Assembly (NCBI GenBank): GCA_025200525.1
Contig: CM045761.1
Coordinates: 78,831,551-78,895,550 of the forward strand
Reading direction: 5' to 3'
Source: Camellia lanceoleosa
Lineage: Eukaryota; Streptophyta; Magnoliopsida; Ericales; Theaceae
DNA: 64,000 nucleotides
The first letter of the stretch is position 1. The number at the start of each line of letters is the position of its first letter. The notes beneath the pieces were generated by a model. It saw nothing but the letters and a program-made list of their open reading frames with translations, was not told the DNA's origin and did not search any database. Positions 51,941 to 64,000 of the stretch are shown here, piece after piece. The position numbers and the translations under genes were made by a program.

Positions 51941-54275
51941 ATGGCTTAGTATCCCCACCGTGGAAGAATCGACACAAAGACTGACAATGAGGCGATCAAG
52001 CAAGACATAGTCCATCAGGCTGAAGTCACAGCTCGTCAGGCCGAACTGATGACCCGACTACAACAACAACAGCCACAGCCGGCCATAGTTTCTGCATTTC
52101 ATGCACCTCCCACGGGTAACCTGACACTCAGAGCCACTGCCTATACTACTAATGTCCAAGAAACTCAGGGCAATCTGGTGGAACCAATTCCAGCACAAGC
52201 CTCTAAAGCTCCAGCCTATCAAACCGAAGCCCCGTTTGAATGTGAGGTTGACCCAACTGCACTTAAGGTCAATAAACTAGAGAAGTTATTCAAACGAGCA
52301 CAAGGAGTGAACTCCATTCTAAATTCAGAGGATGGGTATACTAAATCTGTAGTTACCTTACCAGAGCGGTTTAAAATGCCGTATATCGACCGCTTCAACA
52401 GCTCTAGAGACCCAATGGTGCAGCTCCGCCTGTTTTCTGATATCCTAAGGCCAATGGGTTTGACCCCAGCCTAGAAGTTGTCTTTCTTCAGTCAAACCAT
52501 GTCTGGGATAGCCGCAATCTAGTATGCAAAATTGGAGGACTTTGTGAAACAGAACTGGGAAAAGATGGCTGAAGCTTTTATTGCTCAATACTCCTACAAA
52601 ACATAGATCAAGGTCACAACTCGTGATCTCAAAGCCACCTACCAAGAGCTAAATGAGGGTTTCTCAAAATTTGTGACGAGATGAAAAGTGAAGGCCTCGA
52701 TGATGACTACAAGGCCTTCCGAAAAAGATCAAATTAGGATGATTGTTCGGAATCTGCATGGCAAGTTGCTGCAGAAGATGATCGTTCTACCTCTATTTAC
52801 CTTTCCAGAGCTTCAAGAAATGGGGGTTCAAATTGAGGATGCCATCAGATAAGGAATCTTTGTGGAAGATAATAAGCCTTTGAAAAAGAATGTTGTTTGC
52901 AGTTCCAATGCTACTACTAATGGTAGCACAGCTGCGAAATGCTCAGAAGTAAACACTATTACCACTCCCCTCAATGGCCAAAAACCAATCACTTCAACTC
53001 GGCCCCAAGCCCAAAATTTCTATCCTCTTTACATGAGTCTCTCTCAAGCTTTGAAAATGCTGCAAGAAAAAAGGGTACCTAGAACTCCTAGAACCCCTAC
53101 CTCTTCCAAATCCTCTTCCACCAAGAAATGACCCAGCTAAATACTGTGCCTATCATCAATAACACGGTCATGATACAAACCGTTGCATCCACCTCTGTCA
53201 TAAGATTTAGGATCTTATAGACGAAAAGATCATGGCTCTACCAAAAGGACCTCAGGCCACCCCTAACCTATTACCTCCCTACCTCAACATAATCCATACA
53301 CTACCATCCACTTACAATCCCAGCATATACATCACCCTAACCCATTTACCCAAGCCTGAGGTGTTCGTTCCAGAAAGAGTAGACTTGTGCATGATGGATG
53401 CACTCAAACCCCAATCATCTCAAACCCATGAACCCACTACTTCTGAGCTGATGAACATGATTGAAGATTTGCAAAGAACTGTGGTAGATTTAGCCTTTCG
53501 AATTTTGGCTCCCTCATCGACCACACCACATGCCAAAAATTTCACGCCAAAAGGCTCCCAAATCTTGGGGTGAGCTGTAATTGGAAGGGGCCAACCTAAA
53601 GTCATCCCAAGTCTAGGCAATGACATGTTAACAACAACTGGGCTCCACTCTGATATAGCGACCCAATCCCTTGGCAAAGTAGAGGCAAGTGGCAAGAACA
53701 AGGTAAGGGCAAGCATTGGTCCCTATGAACATCTTCAGTAGGCTATTGAGGCTTTGAAAGCCGAAGGACTGAACAAATAGCAATTGCTCGCAGTTGTTGC
53801 AAAGACTGTGGATGGCACTTTTACCACTCAGGTTCAGGGCATTTCGAATCAAGGGACAAGCCATGAAAAATGATTCCGTACCAGAAACACCCCTTTCAGC
53901 TCCAATTCTACACTCGGAAAAGTCATCAAACCAAGTCAGCACCTACCAACCTTTCTGTCATTCCCTCCAAGACTAGTAACCGCATCTATAATCCCTTCTA
54001 TATGACCTTATCCAAAGCTCTCCAAATCCTTATAGGACAAGGCCATCTCAAACCCCTTGACTCTCGACCTCTCCCGAATTCCCTTCTAACCAGGCATAAT
54101 CGTCGCCAAGCATCAGGTTTTCCATCAACAAACCAGCCATGACACTGATGGTTGTTATCGTCTTCACCATAAAGTTCAAGATCTGATTGACAACAAGGTC
54201 ATCGTTGCACCAGGTCCTGCAAAGTCTATCGGTACTGGATCGATGAACTTGGGGGATAATGTGACTATGTGATCG
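51941..54275 (+). pseudogene. gag: Ogre-like gag, degenerate, with duplicated zinc-knuckle module
   Basis: The likely start ATG 51941 reads MA*YPHRGRIDTKTDNEAI, so codon 3 is a stop. The capsid part includes PERFKMPYIDRFNSSRDP, LRLFSDILRPMGLTP, FFSQTMSGIAAI*YAKLEDF and ATYQELNEGFSKFVTR, then MIVRNLHGKLLQKMIV; this is the Tat/Ogre gag pattern. Stops recur at TGG or CAG positions (A*KLSF, I*YAK, KT*IK, R*KVK). The C-terminal part carries two parallel modules: FYPLYMSLSQALKML with YCAYHQ*HGHDTNRC (about 53020-53230), and NPFYMTLSKALQIL with HDTDGCYRLHHKVQDLID (about 53985-54200), each a proline-rich stretch plus zinc knuckle. No functional product. Confidence 0.85.
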
Positions 54276-54779
54276 GGAGATGAACCACCTACTGATGGCG
54301 CTCATTTTTACTCCAGATATGGCGGATGGCACGCACTGTTTTAAGCAATGTGCAAATGCTGTTTATTGTACTTTCTGACTTGGATATTGAGTCAGTTCTG
54401 TTGTATTGTATTGAATCAGTCTTTTTGTATGGAGTCTATTTTGTTGTGTCGGAGGTTGGTGATTTCGAGCATGTTAACTCGGGCATCACTTTCTCATTTT
54501 GCATTTGTCTTTTACACACTTCTTTTGCGTCTGTTTCTGCCATTACGCTAGTTGTGCCAGAAGATCTGAATGAAACGACAGAGATTTTCATCTACTTTTA
54601 TGTGCCTTGAAATCATTGCATTGACCTAAGTTTTTCAAAACTTTTCTAACATTGTGATGAAAACAAAGAGGAAAGAATTCCTCGGGATTTGCAAAAATTT
54701 GATCGACTGAGAGGAATAGAGGCGTGCTAAGCCCTTAATGAATGAGATCATGTTTGTTAATATGAGTATTGAGAAGGAT

Positions 54780-54955
54780 CCCAGCCTGATCTAGATTGAT
54801 TCTACATTGTCTTCAGAGAAGAACACGAGCGATTAGTCGCTTTCTTAAAAGATTTCAAAAAAAATGTTTTGCGTGGTCCTATGGAGACATGCCTAGAATT
54901 GATCTTGGGATTGTGCAGCATAGAATCACTCTCGGCCTCAAGACTCGACCCCTTT
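54780..54955 (+). pseudogene. pol: Remnant of Ogre-like pol (linker before RT)
   Basis: SSEEHERLVAFLKDF, then NVFAWSYGDMPRIDLGIVQH is the segment that precedes the RT domain in Tat/Ogre pol. RT, RNase H and integrase should follow but do not: the sequence changes within about 50 bp to 3'-UTR-like text (ACTAGGGGCAAGAAGGTC). This is an internal deletion of several kilobases. Confidence 0.75.
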
Positions 54956-54959
54956 GTTT

Positions 54960-57156
54960 TCAAACCTTGAACCTTGATTCAGAATGTTTAATGATTAATC
55001 ACAATATGAGGCTTGTATGGCCAGATTTGAAGCAGCCCTTGAACTAGGGGCAAGAAGGTCAGATGTCATCAAAGTAAGCTTGCAAAGCTGGATGAGAAGC
55101 ATCCCTTGAACTAGGGGCAAAAAAGTCAGATGTGCTCAAAGATTCCAAACTGGGTCATTTCTCAAACCAATGAAGACTGGCAAGAAAGCCCAATCCCAGA
55201 ATTTGAAAGAAGAAAATTTATTGCTGAAAATACAATCAAGTTCCTATCCACAACACTAGGGGCAAATTCAGACCCGATTAGATGGGCTCTTACATCATCA
55301 AAACTACATCATCAGTGAACAACAGCCATTCTCCCGGATTCAGATGGCTTAGAGATCCTACGGCCAATCAACATGAACAAGTTAAACTTTTTTATCCTTG
55401 ATAGGCTCGCTGGGCCGAAAACCCGGAAGGGCAACCCAGACAAAAGTTAGAGCAAGAAAAGAAAGAAAAGAAAAGAAGAAAAAAGAAAGAAAAAGAAATG
55501 AAAAGAAAAGAAAAACAAAGCTCACAAGGTTAAAAACCCGAAGGGCGGCCTTAGCAAAAGTTAGAGTGCAAAAGGAGAATGTCAATACTCGAGTATACCT
55601 TAACCTGGAACTACGTACGGCCTGATTCCCATCTTTGGGATACGTAGGCATTTTCATCCTAAAGTTCGGCCCCAACCATTTTCAACTTGCTTGTCACATC
55701 CATGTTGATTGGCTTGCCCTTGTTCAAACTCGAATATTCTATCCATGTGCAAATTGGCTCATCTTTGTTCAAAATTGATTGTCCTACTCTGTTAGAAGAT
55801 CCAGCTGCAAGACAAATCAAGTTCAGATCTGAGGTGGTGCATCTCAAGAGTTAATTCCATGTCGGTTAAGTAGTGGCCATTTGCAAAAATAGTTTTTGAG
55901 GATTTTTTTTTTTTTTAATGAGGTTGACTAATTCTCTCGAAAATTATTCTATTTTTCCAAAATTGGACCGCTTCTTGGACCCAAAGAAAGGAAAATTTGC
56001 AGTGCTCATGACCTGACTTGTATGATTTCAAAGCAGAAAGTCGAATAAGCATGTTAATCTAACTCTCATATTGGTCAAAATTGTTTTAGCAAAAATCCAA
56101 AATCCAAAAATGGTCAAAATAATGAACTAGGGGCACAGTTGAGTCAGGTTTTCTGTCTTTTCCCTGTTATGAATGCACTCGCTAGAAAGGGCGCAACTGA
56201 AGCTAACAGTAGAGGCCAAAAGACTCTCTCATCCTCCAGGCAGCGAGGTATTAAGCCAAGTGCAAAGCATAAACTGGAAATGGAGCAGGGTATTTGACCC
56301 CCACATCTAGACAGGTTTGATCACACCCAAATTGGCGTCTGACCCAGAATAGGGACGTAAAAAACGCAATGTGTGAGACCAATCAATTGTATACCTGGTT
56401 GATGAGACATATTGTAGCTCATCTCAATCAAGTTAAGCTAAGGGCATCGTCAACTAATGTCAGTTGTAGATTTACTGTACATCTAGTTGCACCACAACCC
56501 CTCTGTGGGAAAGCTCACTAGTTGTGAGCGAAAGAAGGAGAATCTGGCAAAATACCAGGGGCAAGACCTAACAACTTCCTGTTTATCCATCAACCACCCA
56601 GGGAGGGATAATAAAAATAAGAGAGATTAAAGAATAGAGAGATGTGCGTTGAGAGGAAAAGTGAGGAAAGGGCTTGTCAGAGAAATAGAGATTGAGTGCC
56701 ACAGTGATGTGAGAATCACAAATAAGAAAGGGTGGGAAACAATAACCAGAGAAGCAGGCTCCTTATGAACTGAGAGGTCTCTCGCCATTGAAACACATTC
56801 GAGTATTGTGTTTGTTGTTTTTGTTTGTCTCGATTCTTGTTTTGAGTCGTTTCGAGTGTCAATAAGATGTGTTTAGGTTGTTTTACCTTCGTTTTCTCTT
56901 TGTTGAATTGTGGTGTATTGTAGTTAGTCGTAGGCTCAATACATGGTTAAGAACTCATTTCTCAATTTCAATTTCAAAAATAAATCGTTTTGTGCTCAGA
57001 GTGCTGTGCCATTCTCCACATTTGTACAAAACAAGTTTCTTTCCTAAACTGCAGGGTTCAACCCAGGTCATGTGAGAACAATAGAACAATGACCTATCTG
57101 AAGCTACATGGGTTCCAGACTGCAAAACAAAAGAAAAGAGGGAAAAATTGTAGCAT
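54960..57156 (+). other. Ogre-like 3' untranslated region
   Basis: No gene. It carries a repeated CTTGAACTAGGGGCAA phrase (55036, 55106), two AAAACCCG..AGGGC phrases (55420, 55540), and the CTACGTACGGCCTGATTCCC...GATACGTAGGCA text usual in Ogre 3' regions. Near the end is a purine-rich AAAAGAAAAGAGGGAAAAA (57130-57148). Confidence 0.65.
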
Positions 57157-57161
57157 CTTAG

Positions 57162-60100
57162 TGTAGACACCCCATTTTGACCGCCCTCAAGACTTGGACG
57201 TTATCGCTTGAACACTGATGATCATCCATGCTCGTGTTCGCTTGAGTTCCTAAAGGTCTCAATGCGCGTCATGCCTTGGAGCCTCTCAATTTGTCTGTTT
57301 TATGCTTGGTTATGGACCAAGAGCTTGTGGCTTTGTTTCTGAGGGAATGGGGTGGTCTGTTGGCCAGCCCAACAACCCATTGGCCAGGCCCTGTGCCCAT
57401 CAGCCATGCCCTCTTTCCATCGGCCATCAGTGGTGGCCGGTCGGCCTCACTGATGGCAAGTCGGCCCATTTAATGGCCGGTCGGCTATATTTTTTAGCCG
57501 AGGCCCTTTTTTTTTGCTTTTGCAGATATTTTGGTGCCAGTTGTGCCAGCTGTTGGGCATAGAAGACATTCTTCATACACGTGTATGGAGGGATTGTAAC
57601 AAGCTTCTAGCTTGTCAAACAAGCTTGAGGCTTCTGATTCTATATAAGGGGAGGCTCCTCTCGCCTTCCAGAGGTTTAGAAATTTTGAGAAGCAAAAATA
57701 TCTACTCTCTCTCTCTAGAATTCTCTCCCTCTCTCCATATTTGTGCCTTGAAGTGTTGTTTCTCCATATTTTTGCACACAAACACCTACTCAAACACCAC
57801 CATCATTGGGCTGAGGTTCTTGGGAGTGATATTTGAGTTCTAAAAGCTGGTTTTGGGTTGAAGAAGTTGCTGTTTTGCTGTGGTTCTTCAAGGGTGAGCA
57901 TCTCCCTCTTTTAAGCTTTGTTTTGTTTAAGTATTTGGTCATCCTTGCATGCTCTTTTAGGCCTAACTTGAAACTACAAAAAGTTCTATTTTTAAGTGCT
58001 TAGAATGGTTGTTTGAGGCCTCTTTGGTGTTGAGGGTGTTCTACCCTCTTGTGTGCCTTATTTGCTTAGGCTTGGTGCCATCCTTTAAGGCCTTTGGGAT
58101 CACCTTTGTTTAGCCTTTTCACCACTGAATTCCAGAGGAATTTCAGTGGTGGAAAGTGGATTTTGAGACCCAAAATGAATGGGGGTGGTCCTCCCCTTTT
58201 GTGCTTTTGTTTGCATGTGTTGTTGGCTTAACACTTTAGCATGTTTTTCTACCCTCTTAAGGCTCTATCTTAGCATGTTTTAGGCCTCATTTTGCCATGT
58301 TATACCTCTGTTTTGGGTTGGTTTGGCCTCATGTTGTTTGCTTTTTACACTTGTAGTGTAAATTTGTTCACTAGCCTAACATGCTTCATAGGTTAGCTTG
58401 TTATTCTAGCATGTATTGACTTCACTCCAGTATGTTTTTGGTGTTATTTTGGCATGCTTTAACTCTAATTTTAGTTGGTGGGGTCATCTCTTGCTTGGTC
58501 TTTGTACTTGTAGTGCAATTCTCCTTGTAGGCTTAACATGCATCATGCTATGTGCCCCTAATTCTAGCTTGTTTTAGCTCTACTCCAGCAGGTTCTTAGC
58601 CTTGTTTTGACTTGCTTAAACTTTGTTTGAATGATCTTGGCCCTTTGGGGCTTGCCTTGTGTGGCTATGGTATAAGTGCCTTAGCTAGTCTTGAGTTTTG
58701 GGCACTTTAGTATGCTATATTTGTGATGGTTGCATGTTTGTCAGCATTTGGGCATATGATTTTAGAGCATAAAACCTTGTCATACCCTCATGTTTATCAC
58801 TCTTTAATTGTGTTTAAAAGTTGTGCCTTTATGCCTTGCTTACGAGCCATGAGTTGAGTATGCATTCCTTGCTTTTTGTGCCCAAGTTTTATTGAGTTTT
58901 GGCCACTGTTTTGAAGTATCTTAGGTCTGTCCATGTGTGGTTTGACCATTCAAGATTGATAGTGCATGCCTCATGTGTAACATACTTCACTAGCTTTGAT
59001 GCCTTAGCTTCTAAACATGCCATGCATGCATTGCTTACATGATAGAGCCTTGTGCATGCCACTCTAGCATTGATAGATAAGCATGTTGTTTGCATGTGTG
59101 TTGCGTTGCATTGTGTTTGGATTAGACGTTAATCCAAACACGAGGAACGAGGGACATTTTATACTCAAAGTGATGAAACGTGCCTCATTCCTTAGGTCAC
59201 CGACACCTTTGATCATATATGATAAGGTGGAGGTTCATCGAGTCTTGTTTATGCATTCATCAACATTGTGCAAGCTTGACTCTTTGGCCATCATGCATCG
59301 AGATGCGTGATTGGTGGCTTGAGAGCCACGCACTACACTCCTTTGAGCTTGAGACATGATAAAAAGTGTAGTTGCACACACATTCTCTTGCAAATACACT
59401 GCCATGTCTCTGTTTGTGCTCTATTGCCGCAAAAGGAGAAATTGCAGGAAGAAATGGCCGGCCGACCACCAGAGCAACCGACCGGCCATCAAGGCCTGCC
59501 GACTGGCCATCATTACTGGCCGATGGCCACCATCTCTGGCCGATCATCCCTCAGCATGTTCCTGAGATTAGTAAGAAGCAATTTGGAAGTTGGCACAATT
59601 TTCAGAGGTCCAAAGGTATGCAAACAGAGGCATCTTGAGGCAAGGCGGTGGATTTCTGGGAAGATGCGACCGAGCATGCATGCCTCGCCCGCGAGGCCAT
59701 TTTACCGCTTTACTAGTTAGTTGTAGTTAATTACATGTGTTGTAATTAATTAGTTTAATTTGTGTTGTAATATTTTAATTAGCTTAGATTAGCTGGTTAT
59801 TCAATTCAATTTGGTTTGTAATAATTAATTAGCTAAGTTAGTTAATTAGTTAGTTTGATTAGCTTAGCCAGTTAGCTTAGCTTAATTATTCGGACCCTCC
59901 GTCAAGAGGGCACAATGTTGTAATAAGTGTGCGTGTGTGTGTATATGTCTTCCAACCCCACGTCTTTCTCCCTTTTACTTATCCGCTTTCAGTGGTTAGA
60001 TTAGGGCATATTTCAATTAGCATCCTTATGCTTGCATGCGTGCATCATTCATTTGTCTTGCATACACCGGGCTCGGCGCATCATTCAAACTGCATTGAAT

Positions 60101-61078
60101 TTCAATACTTACTTGAATACGTGTTTTGAAGCATGTTATCGAGTGTTGCATTCATATGCCATCTTAGAATAGCCAAGCCTATTTAGCTGCATTTTGCATG
60201 TGTTGCATTAGGCATTGTTGACATAGCTAGGATCATGCATTGATTACTAACTAGCTTCTGTTTTGGCTTAGAGTACACTGTGAGTATTTACGTTTTAGCA
60301 TCCTTGCATGTGTGTGAGTGATTGCCATGTTTAGCGTGATTGCCATGTTTAGCATGCTTGCCATGAGGCTATTTGCTTAATTGCTATAACTGCATGAATG
60401 CCTGTGGATGAAGGCTTCATTGCTTGAATTGGAACAATTCATCAAAATGTGTGTTTTAAGCCCACTTGTTTGTGGCAAATCATGTTTTAAGCCCACTTGA
60501 GGGTGGCAAATCCACATTTTAGCCTACTTGAGGGTAGTAACTTCAAACCATTTTCGACAAATAAACATGAGATGTTTTGTTCCAACTTAAGCGATTTGGT
60601 TTATACTTATGTGCTGTACGCATCACATAGTAAGCTAGCTAATAATCAAACAAGAACACATGTGTTTTCAAAAACAACATATCATGTTAGTAGAGGTCGA
60701 TCTTTGATTGGGCGAGCGGGGGTGCTCATTTCAGGACCTTCCCCTCTCGTACCCAAGTTCTCGAGCCGAAGCAACTTTGGTAATGACAGACATGTGGCCT
60801 TAGGCACGAGTCAGGGTTTCCTAAATTTTCCAAAATAAAATATTTAGGAGGCGACTCTGAAATCTGGCAAAGCAGTCCATGTTTGGCGCTTTTTGATTAA
60901 AATCGATTTTCCAAAATGATTTGCCGGATTTGGACTCTTTGGTGATTTATCAGTCTTACATTACACTTTGTGAGATTAGATTCAGAACCGTGACAGGAGT
61001 CCGAATTGTAGTAGCATGAACCCAAATTCGTACCTTCTCTGAAAAGGGGGCGTGCGGAGCGAGTTCGGGCGGTCTACA
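57162..61078 (+). mobile_element. Ogre-like LTR, 3.9 kb, with CTTAG on both sides
   Basis: A complete LTR from TGTAGACACCCC (57162) to GGGCGGTCTACA (61078), with CTTAG directly before (57157-57161) and after (61079-61083). A TATA region, TCTATATAAGGGG, lies near 57640, and CGGACCCTCCGTCAAGAGGG at 59890 is the counterpart of 49880. The exact 5-bp duplication suggests a solo LTR inserted here. Its position after an Ogre 3' UTR would also suit the 3' LTR of the 46999 element, but then the target duplication fails (GCTGT against CTTAG) and the purine tract is 13 bp away. Confidence 0.8.
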
Positions 61079-61698
61079 CTTAGTGTGTTTCAACTTCAGC
61101 AAATTCCGAGATTGCATTCCAGATGCACCTTCTCAGGCCTTGTCTTTTCTTTGGAGTATGAGTGTATCTCTACCTCAAGCTCAAGCTCAAGCTCAAGCTC
61201 AAGCCTGCTTCAAGCCAGAATGGCGATCAGAAGTGCTCTCCCTGAGTACCATTTCCTGCCAGAGGCATCTTGGTTGTGTTTGCAATGAGTTCCTAGGAGA
61301 CCAACTACGACGGTGGAAACTAGAGTTCTAATGGCGATGCCTAGAACACAAAGGTTTGGAATTTCCGAGACTAAAGTCTAGTTTAAATACCCAGGGGTGT
61401 ATCATCGGCTTGAAATCTGTATGGCAACCCCATAGATTAAGATAGCATGTGTGCGCCTCAATTCTGGATACTGAACTAACCTAGTTTGTCACCCCATTGG
61501 AGAATAGGGAAAGTTGTGAATATGATCAGGAAAAAAAGCGACATCCGTGGCTTCTACATGCAGAGGTTACCCCTTGTCAGCATTTAAGGGCCTTTGAGCT
61601 GTGAGTTGAAGGTAAGAGTTCAAAGAACACAAGGGGGAGGTCTTTGTCAGAGAAGAGCGGTTTATGGCCACTCACCCCATGAGGTGCTTTTTAAAGTG
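61079..61698. other. Unassigned DNA between two LTRs
   Basis: No gene was seen. It contains (TCAAGC)n at about 61177-61206. Phrases such as CTAACCTAGTTTGTCACCCC and GGTTACCCCTTGTCAGC suggest retroelement leader or UTR sequence, but no match could be pinned down. Confidence 0.45.
61177..61206. repeat. (TCAAGC)n hexanucleotide repeat
   Basis: Five perfect TCAAGC units, preceded by a CTACC variant; Ser-Ser or Gln-Ala frames result. Confidence 0.9.
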
Positions 61699-61844
61699 TG
61701 TAGACCCGACTTTCTCCACATGCCCCCCCTTTCGGAGAAGGCACGAATCTGGTCTTACTACAGTTCGGACTCCTGTCACGGTTCTGAATCTAATATCACA
61801 AAGTACAATGTGAGACTAATAAACACCAAAGAGTCCAAATCTAG
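61699..61844 (-). repeat. Ogre-like LTR 3' end, minus strand, interrupted
   Basis: On the minus strand this ends in CGGGTCTACA at 61699. The plus-strand text TGTAGACCCGAC...CTACAGTTCGGACTCCTGTC corresponds to the inverted 3' end of 57162-61078. It stops in CCAAATCTAG at 61844, where a second LTR begins; its continuation is beyond the window. Confidence 0.8.
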
Positions 61845-64000
61845 TGTAGACGTCCCCGAACGTCCCGAGAAAATCCTGTTTTGTTTATTGGGCTTACTAC
61901 AGTTCGGACTCCATGTCACGGTTCTGAATCTAATCCCGCAAAGTGCAATGCAAAGTCGATAAATCACCAAAGAATCCAAATCTGGCAAATCGTTTTGAAA
62001 AACTGATTTTTAGAAAGAAGTGCCAAACATGGACTGCTTTGCCAGATACAGAGTCGCCACCTAAATATTTTATTTTGGAGGAATTTAGGAAACCCTGACT
62101 CTTGCCTAAGGCCACGTGTCCGTCATCACCAAAATTGCCTCGGCTCGGGAACTTGGGTACGATTGGGGAAGGTCATGCAATGAGCACCCTCGCTCGCCCG
62201 ATCAAAGATCGGTCACTACTAAACATGATATCGAGTTTTTCAAAACACATGCGTTCTTATTCCGGTTTATTAGCCTAGGATTACTATGTGATGCACACAG
62301 CATACAAGTATAGACTAGATCGCCTGAGTTAGAACAAAACATTTCATGTTTGTTTATTTCAAAATGGTTTAGTGGTGCTACTCGTAAGTAGGCTAAGACG
62401 TGGATTTGCTACCCTCAAGTGGGCTTAGAAAACAGGGTGATTTGCCACTCTCAAGTGGGCTTAAAACTCGCAATCGATGAATTGTTCCAATTCAAGTAAT
62501 CTAACCTTCACCCACAGGCATTCAGGTAGGTATATCACATAATCAGTTAGCCTCATGGCAAGCATGCTATCATGGCAGTCACTCACACTCATGTAAGGAT
62601 GCTAAAGCATAAACACTCACCGAGTACTCTAAGCCAAAGAAAGAAGCTAATTAGAAATCATGCATGAATCCTAACTATGCTGAGATGCCTAATGCAACAC
62701 GTGCAGGATGCAACTAAGATAGGCTTGGCTATTCTAAAATGGCATATGAGATGTTACAGATAACATGTATTCAACTTGGAATTGAAATACAATGCAATTA
62801 GTATGATGCGCCGAGCTCGGTGCATGCAAGACAGATGAATGAATGCAATCATGCGAGCATAAGGATGCTAATTGAAACATGCCCTAAAACTAACCATCAT
62901 AAGCTGATAAATAAAAGGGAGAAAGACGTAGGGTTAGAAGATATGCATCACACACACGCACACTTATTACAACAGTTAGCCCTCTCGACGGAGGGTCCGA
63001 ATAAATAATACAACACCAACTAGTTAATCTAAGCTAATCTAATTGAGCTAGTTATTACACAACCAAAATGAATAATAAATTACAGCTAATTATTACACAA
63101 CTCTAATTAATTAACAAACTAACTAAGTAAGCAATTAAATTAGCATGCAAACTACATGAATGTGGATTGCTTCAGCTCTGCCTTGAATGATAAAGGATGC
63201 ATGCATGCTCGAGTCGCCTTGTCGGGAAATCCATCGCGATGCCCCGGCTTGCCTTTGTTTGCAATTGATTTCAAAAATTTGCACAAAGCTCCAAAGAGAT
63301 AAAACTCCACCCCGAAATCAGGGAAGGTCACCGACCAGCTTATGGGCATGGGAGACCAACTACCGACCACCTTTTGTGGTAGAAACCAAAGAAGGTGGTC
63401 AGCCCGTTAGAAAACCTGGTTGGCCGACCAGTTTCTTCTCCTGGATTCTGTTTTTCTACAATAAAGGGAAAGAGAGAGGCACGACAAGGTATTTGCAACA
63501 CATGTGTGCATGACCACTCTCCCCGTCATTGTATAAGCTCTAGGGAATGTAGTCCTTGACCCTCGGGCCACCGGTCGCGCATCTCGATGCATGATGGCCG
63601 AGGAGTCGAATTGCACGACTCAATGTGAAATGAATGCACATACAAGCACCTAAAGCCAACAACTCCATCATGGGTAGTCAAGAGTGTCGGCAACCGAGAA
63701 TCGAGGCACGTTTCATCATTTTGAGTACGAAACGTCCCTCATTTCCCGTGTTCGGACTAACTCCTGTTCCGAACACAATGCAACAAACAATGGCATGCAC
63801 AATGCGACTTTAAGTATGCAACCTAAATGCTATGCAACGAAGTGATGCAAACATGCAAAGGATGACATGCAAACATGCAACTAGCATACACAATGCTATG
63901 AACTAACAATGGCATACTCAATGCACGTGGTACTTAGCATACACAATGCACCTAAGAACTAACATACACAATGAGATGAACAAGGCATGCACAATGCAAT
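61845..64000 (-). repeat. Ogre-like LTR, minus strand (cut by window edge)
   Basis: The plus-strand start TGTAGACGTCCCCGAACG is the inverted LTR 3' end seen at 745. The next 2.1 kb is the reverse complement of the LTR text: GTGGCAAATC-type block at 62390-62480, CGACGGAGGGTCCGAAT at 62989, CATCATTTTGAGTACGAAACG at 63713. The LTR start lies outside the window. Confidence 0.88.

Noticed and set aside
57269..59720. Frames of 60-137 codons with GRP/GHQ-rich words
   Set aside because: All lie within the LTR and translate its GGCCGG/GGCCATC repeats.
46994..61083. A single complete Ogre element from 46999 to 61078
   Set aside because: Not accepted as proven: flanks GCTGT and CTTAG do not match, while CTTAG flanks the second LTR on both sides. 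The two LTRs are therefore listed separately.

Overview
The window is nuclear DNA of a flowering plant, most likely a eudicot. It is AT-rich, it has two host genes with GT-AG introns (one a CYP76-type cytochrome P450), and most of it is plant transposons. No tRNA, rRNA, CRISPR array or bacterial-type operon was seen. Transposon-derived DNA clearly outweighs genic DNA.

Host genes. (1) 5132-5823 (+) is a small four-helix membrane protein gene with an 8-nt first coding exon. (2) 31176-28298 (-) is an apparently intact three-exon CYP76-family P450 of 494 residues, closest in motif to geraniol 8-hydroxylase-like enzymes. Two duplicated C-terminal tails of a related P450 lie just beyond its 3' end. 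Broken gene pieces include a COX5b-like fragment (3770-4025), a DUF4283-like fragment (746-1450), a WD40 fragment (35458-35717) and an HD2/FKBP nucleoplasmin-like fragment (39672-39742).

Layout. 1-745: 3' part of a long Ogre-like LTR. 746-1450: DUF4283-like relic. 1451-5000: AT-rich DNA with the COX5b fragment. 5000-5900: membrane-protein gene. 6200-12500: AT-rich DNA with several Tourist/PIF-type MITEs, one carrying a nested element. 12614-23731: a complete but decayed 11.1-kb Ty3/gypsy element of the Tat lineage, with 562-bp LTRs, TSD ATATT, broken gag-pol with an extra RNase H, three tandem arrays and an antisense ORF. 24505-25076: MITE. 26400-31300: P450 locus. 34642-about 45541: a CACTA-like element holding two gene fragments, a 162-bp ABABABA array, a foldback hAT-like element, a Helitron and a young non-autonomous copia element. 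45545-64000: a nest of Ogre-like elements with roughly 4-kb LTRs, one with gag but almost no pol, plus LTRs in both orientations.

The host genes are unrelated to each other. The order of events can be read from exact target-site duplications: MITE within MITE, hAT-like element within a P450 tail repeat, Helitron, hAT and copia within CACTA, and LTR within LTR. Nothing here amounts to a wholly new molecular system. The strongest items for follow-up are the CACTA element with captured exons, the alternating 162-bp/54-codon array, the antisense ORF and satellite-seeding arrays of the Tat element, and the P450 tail duplications.
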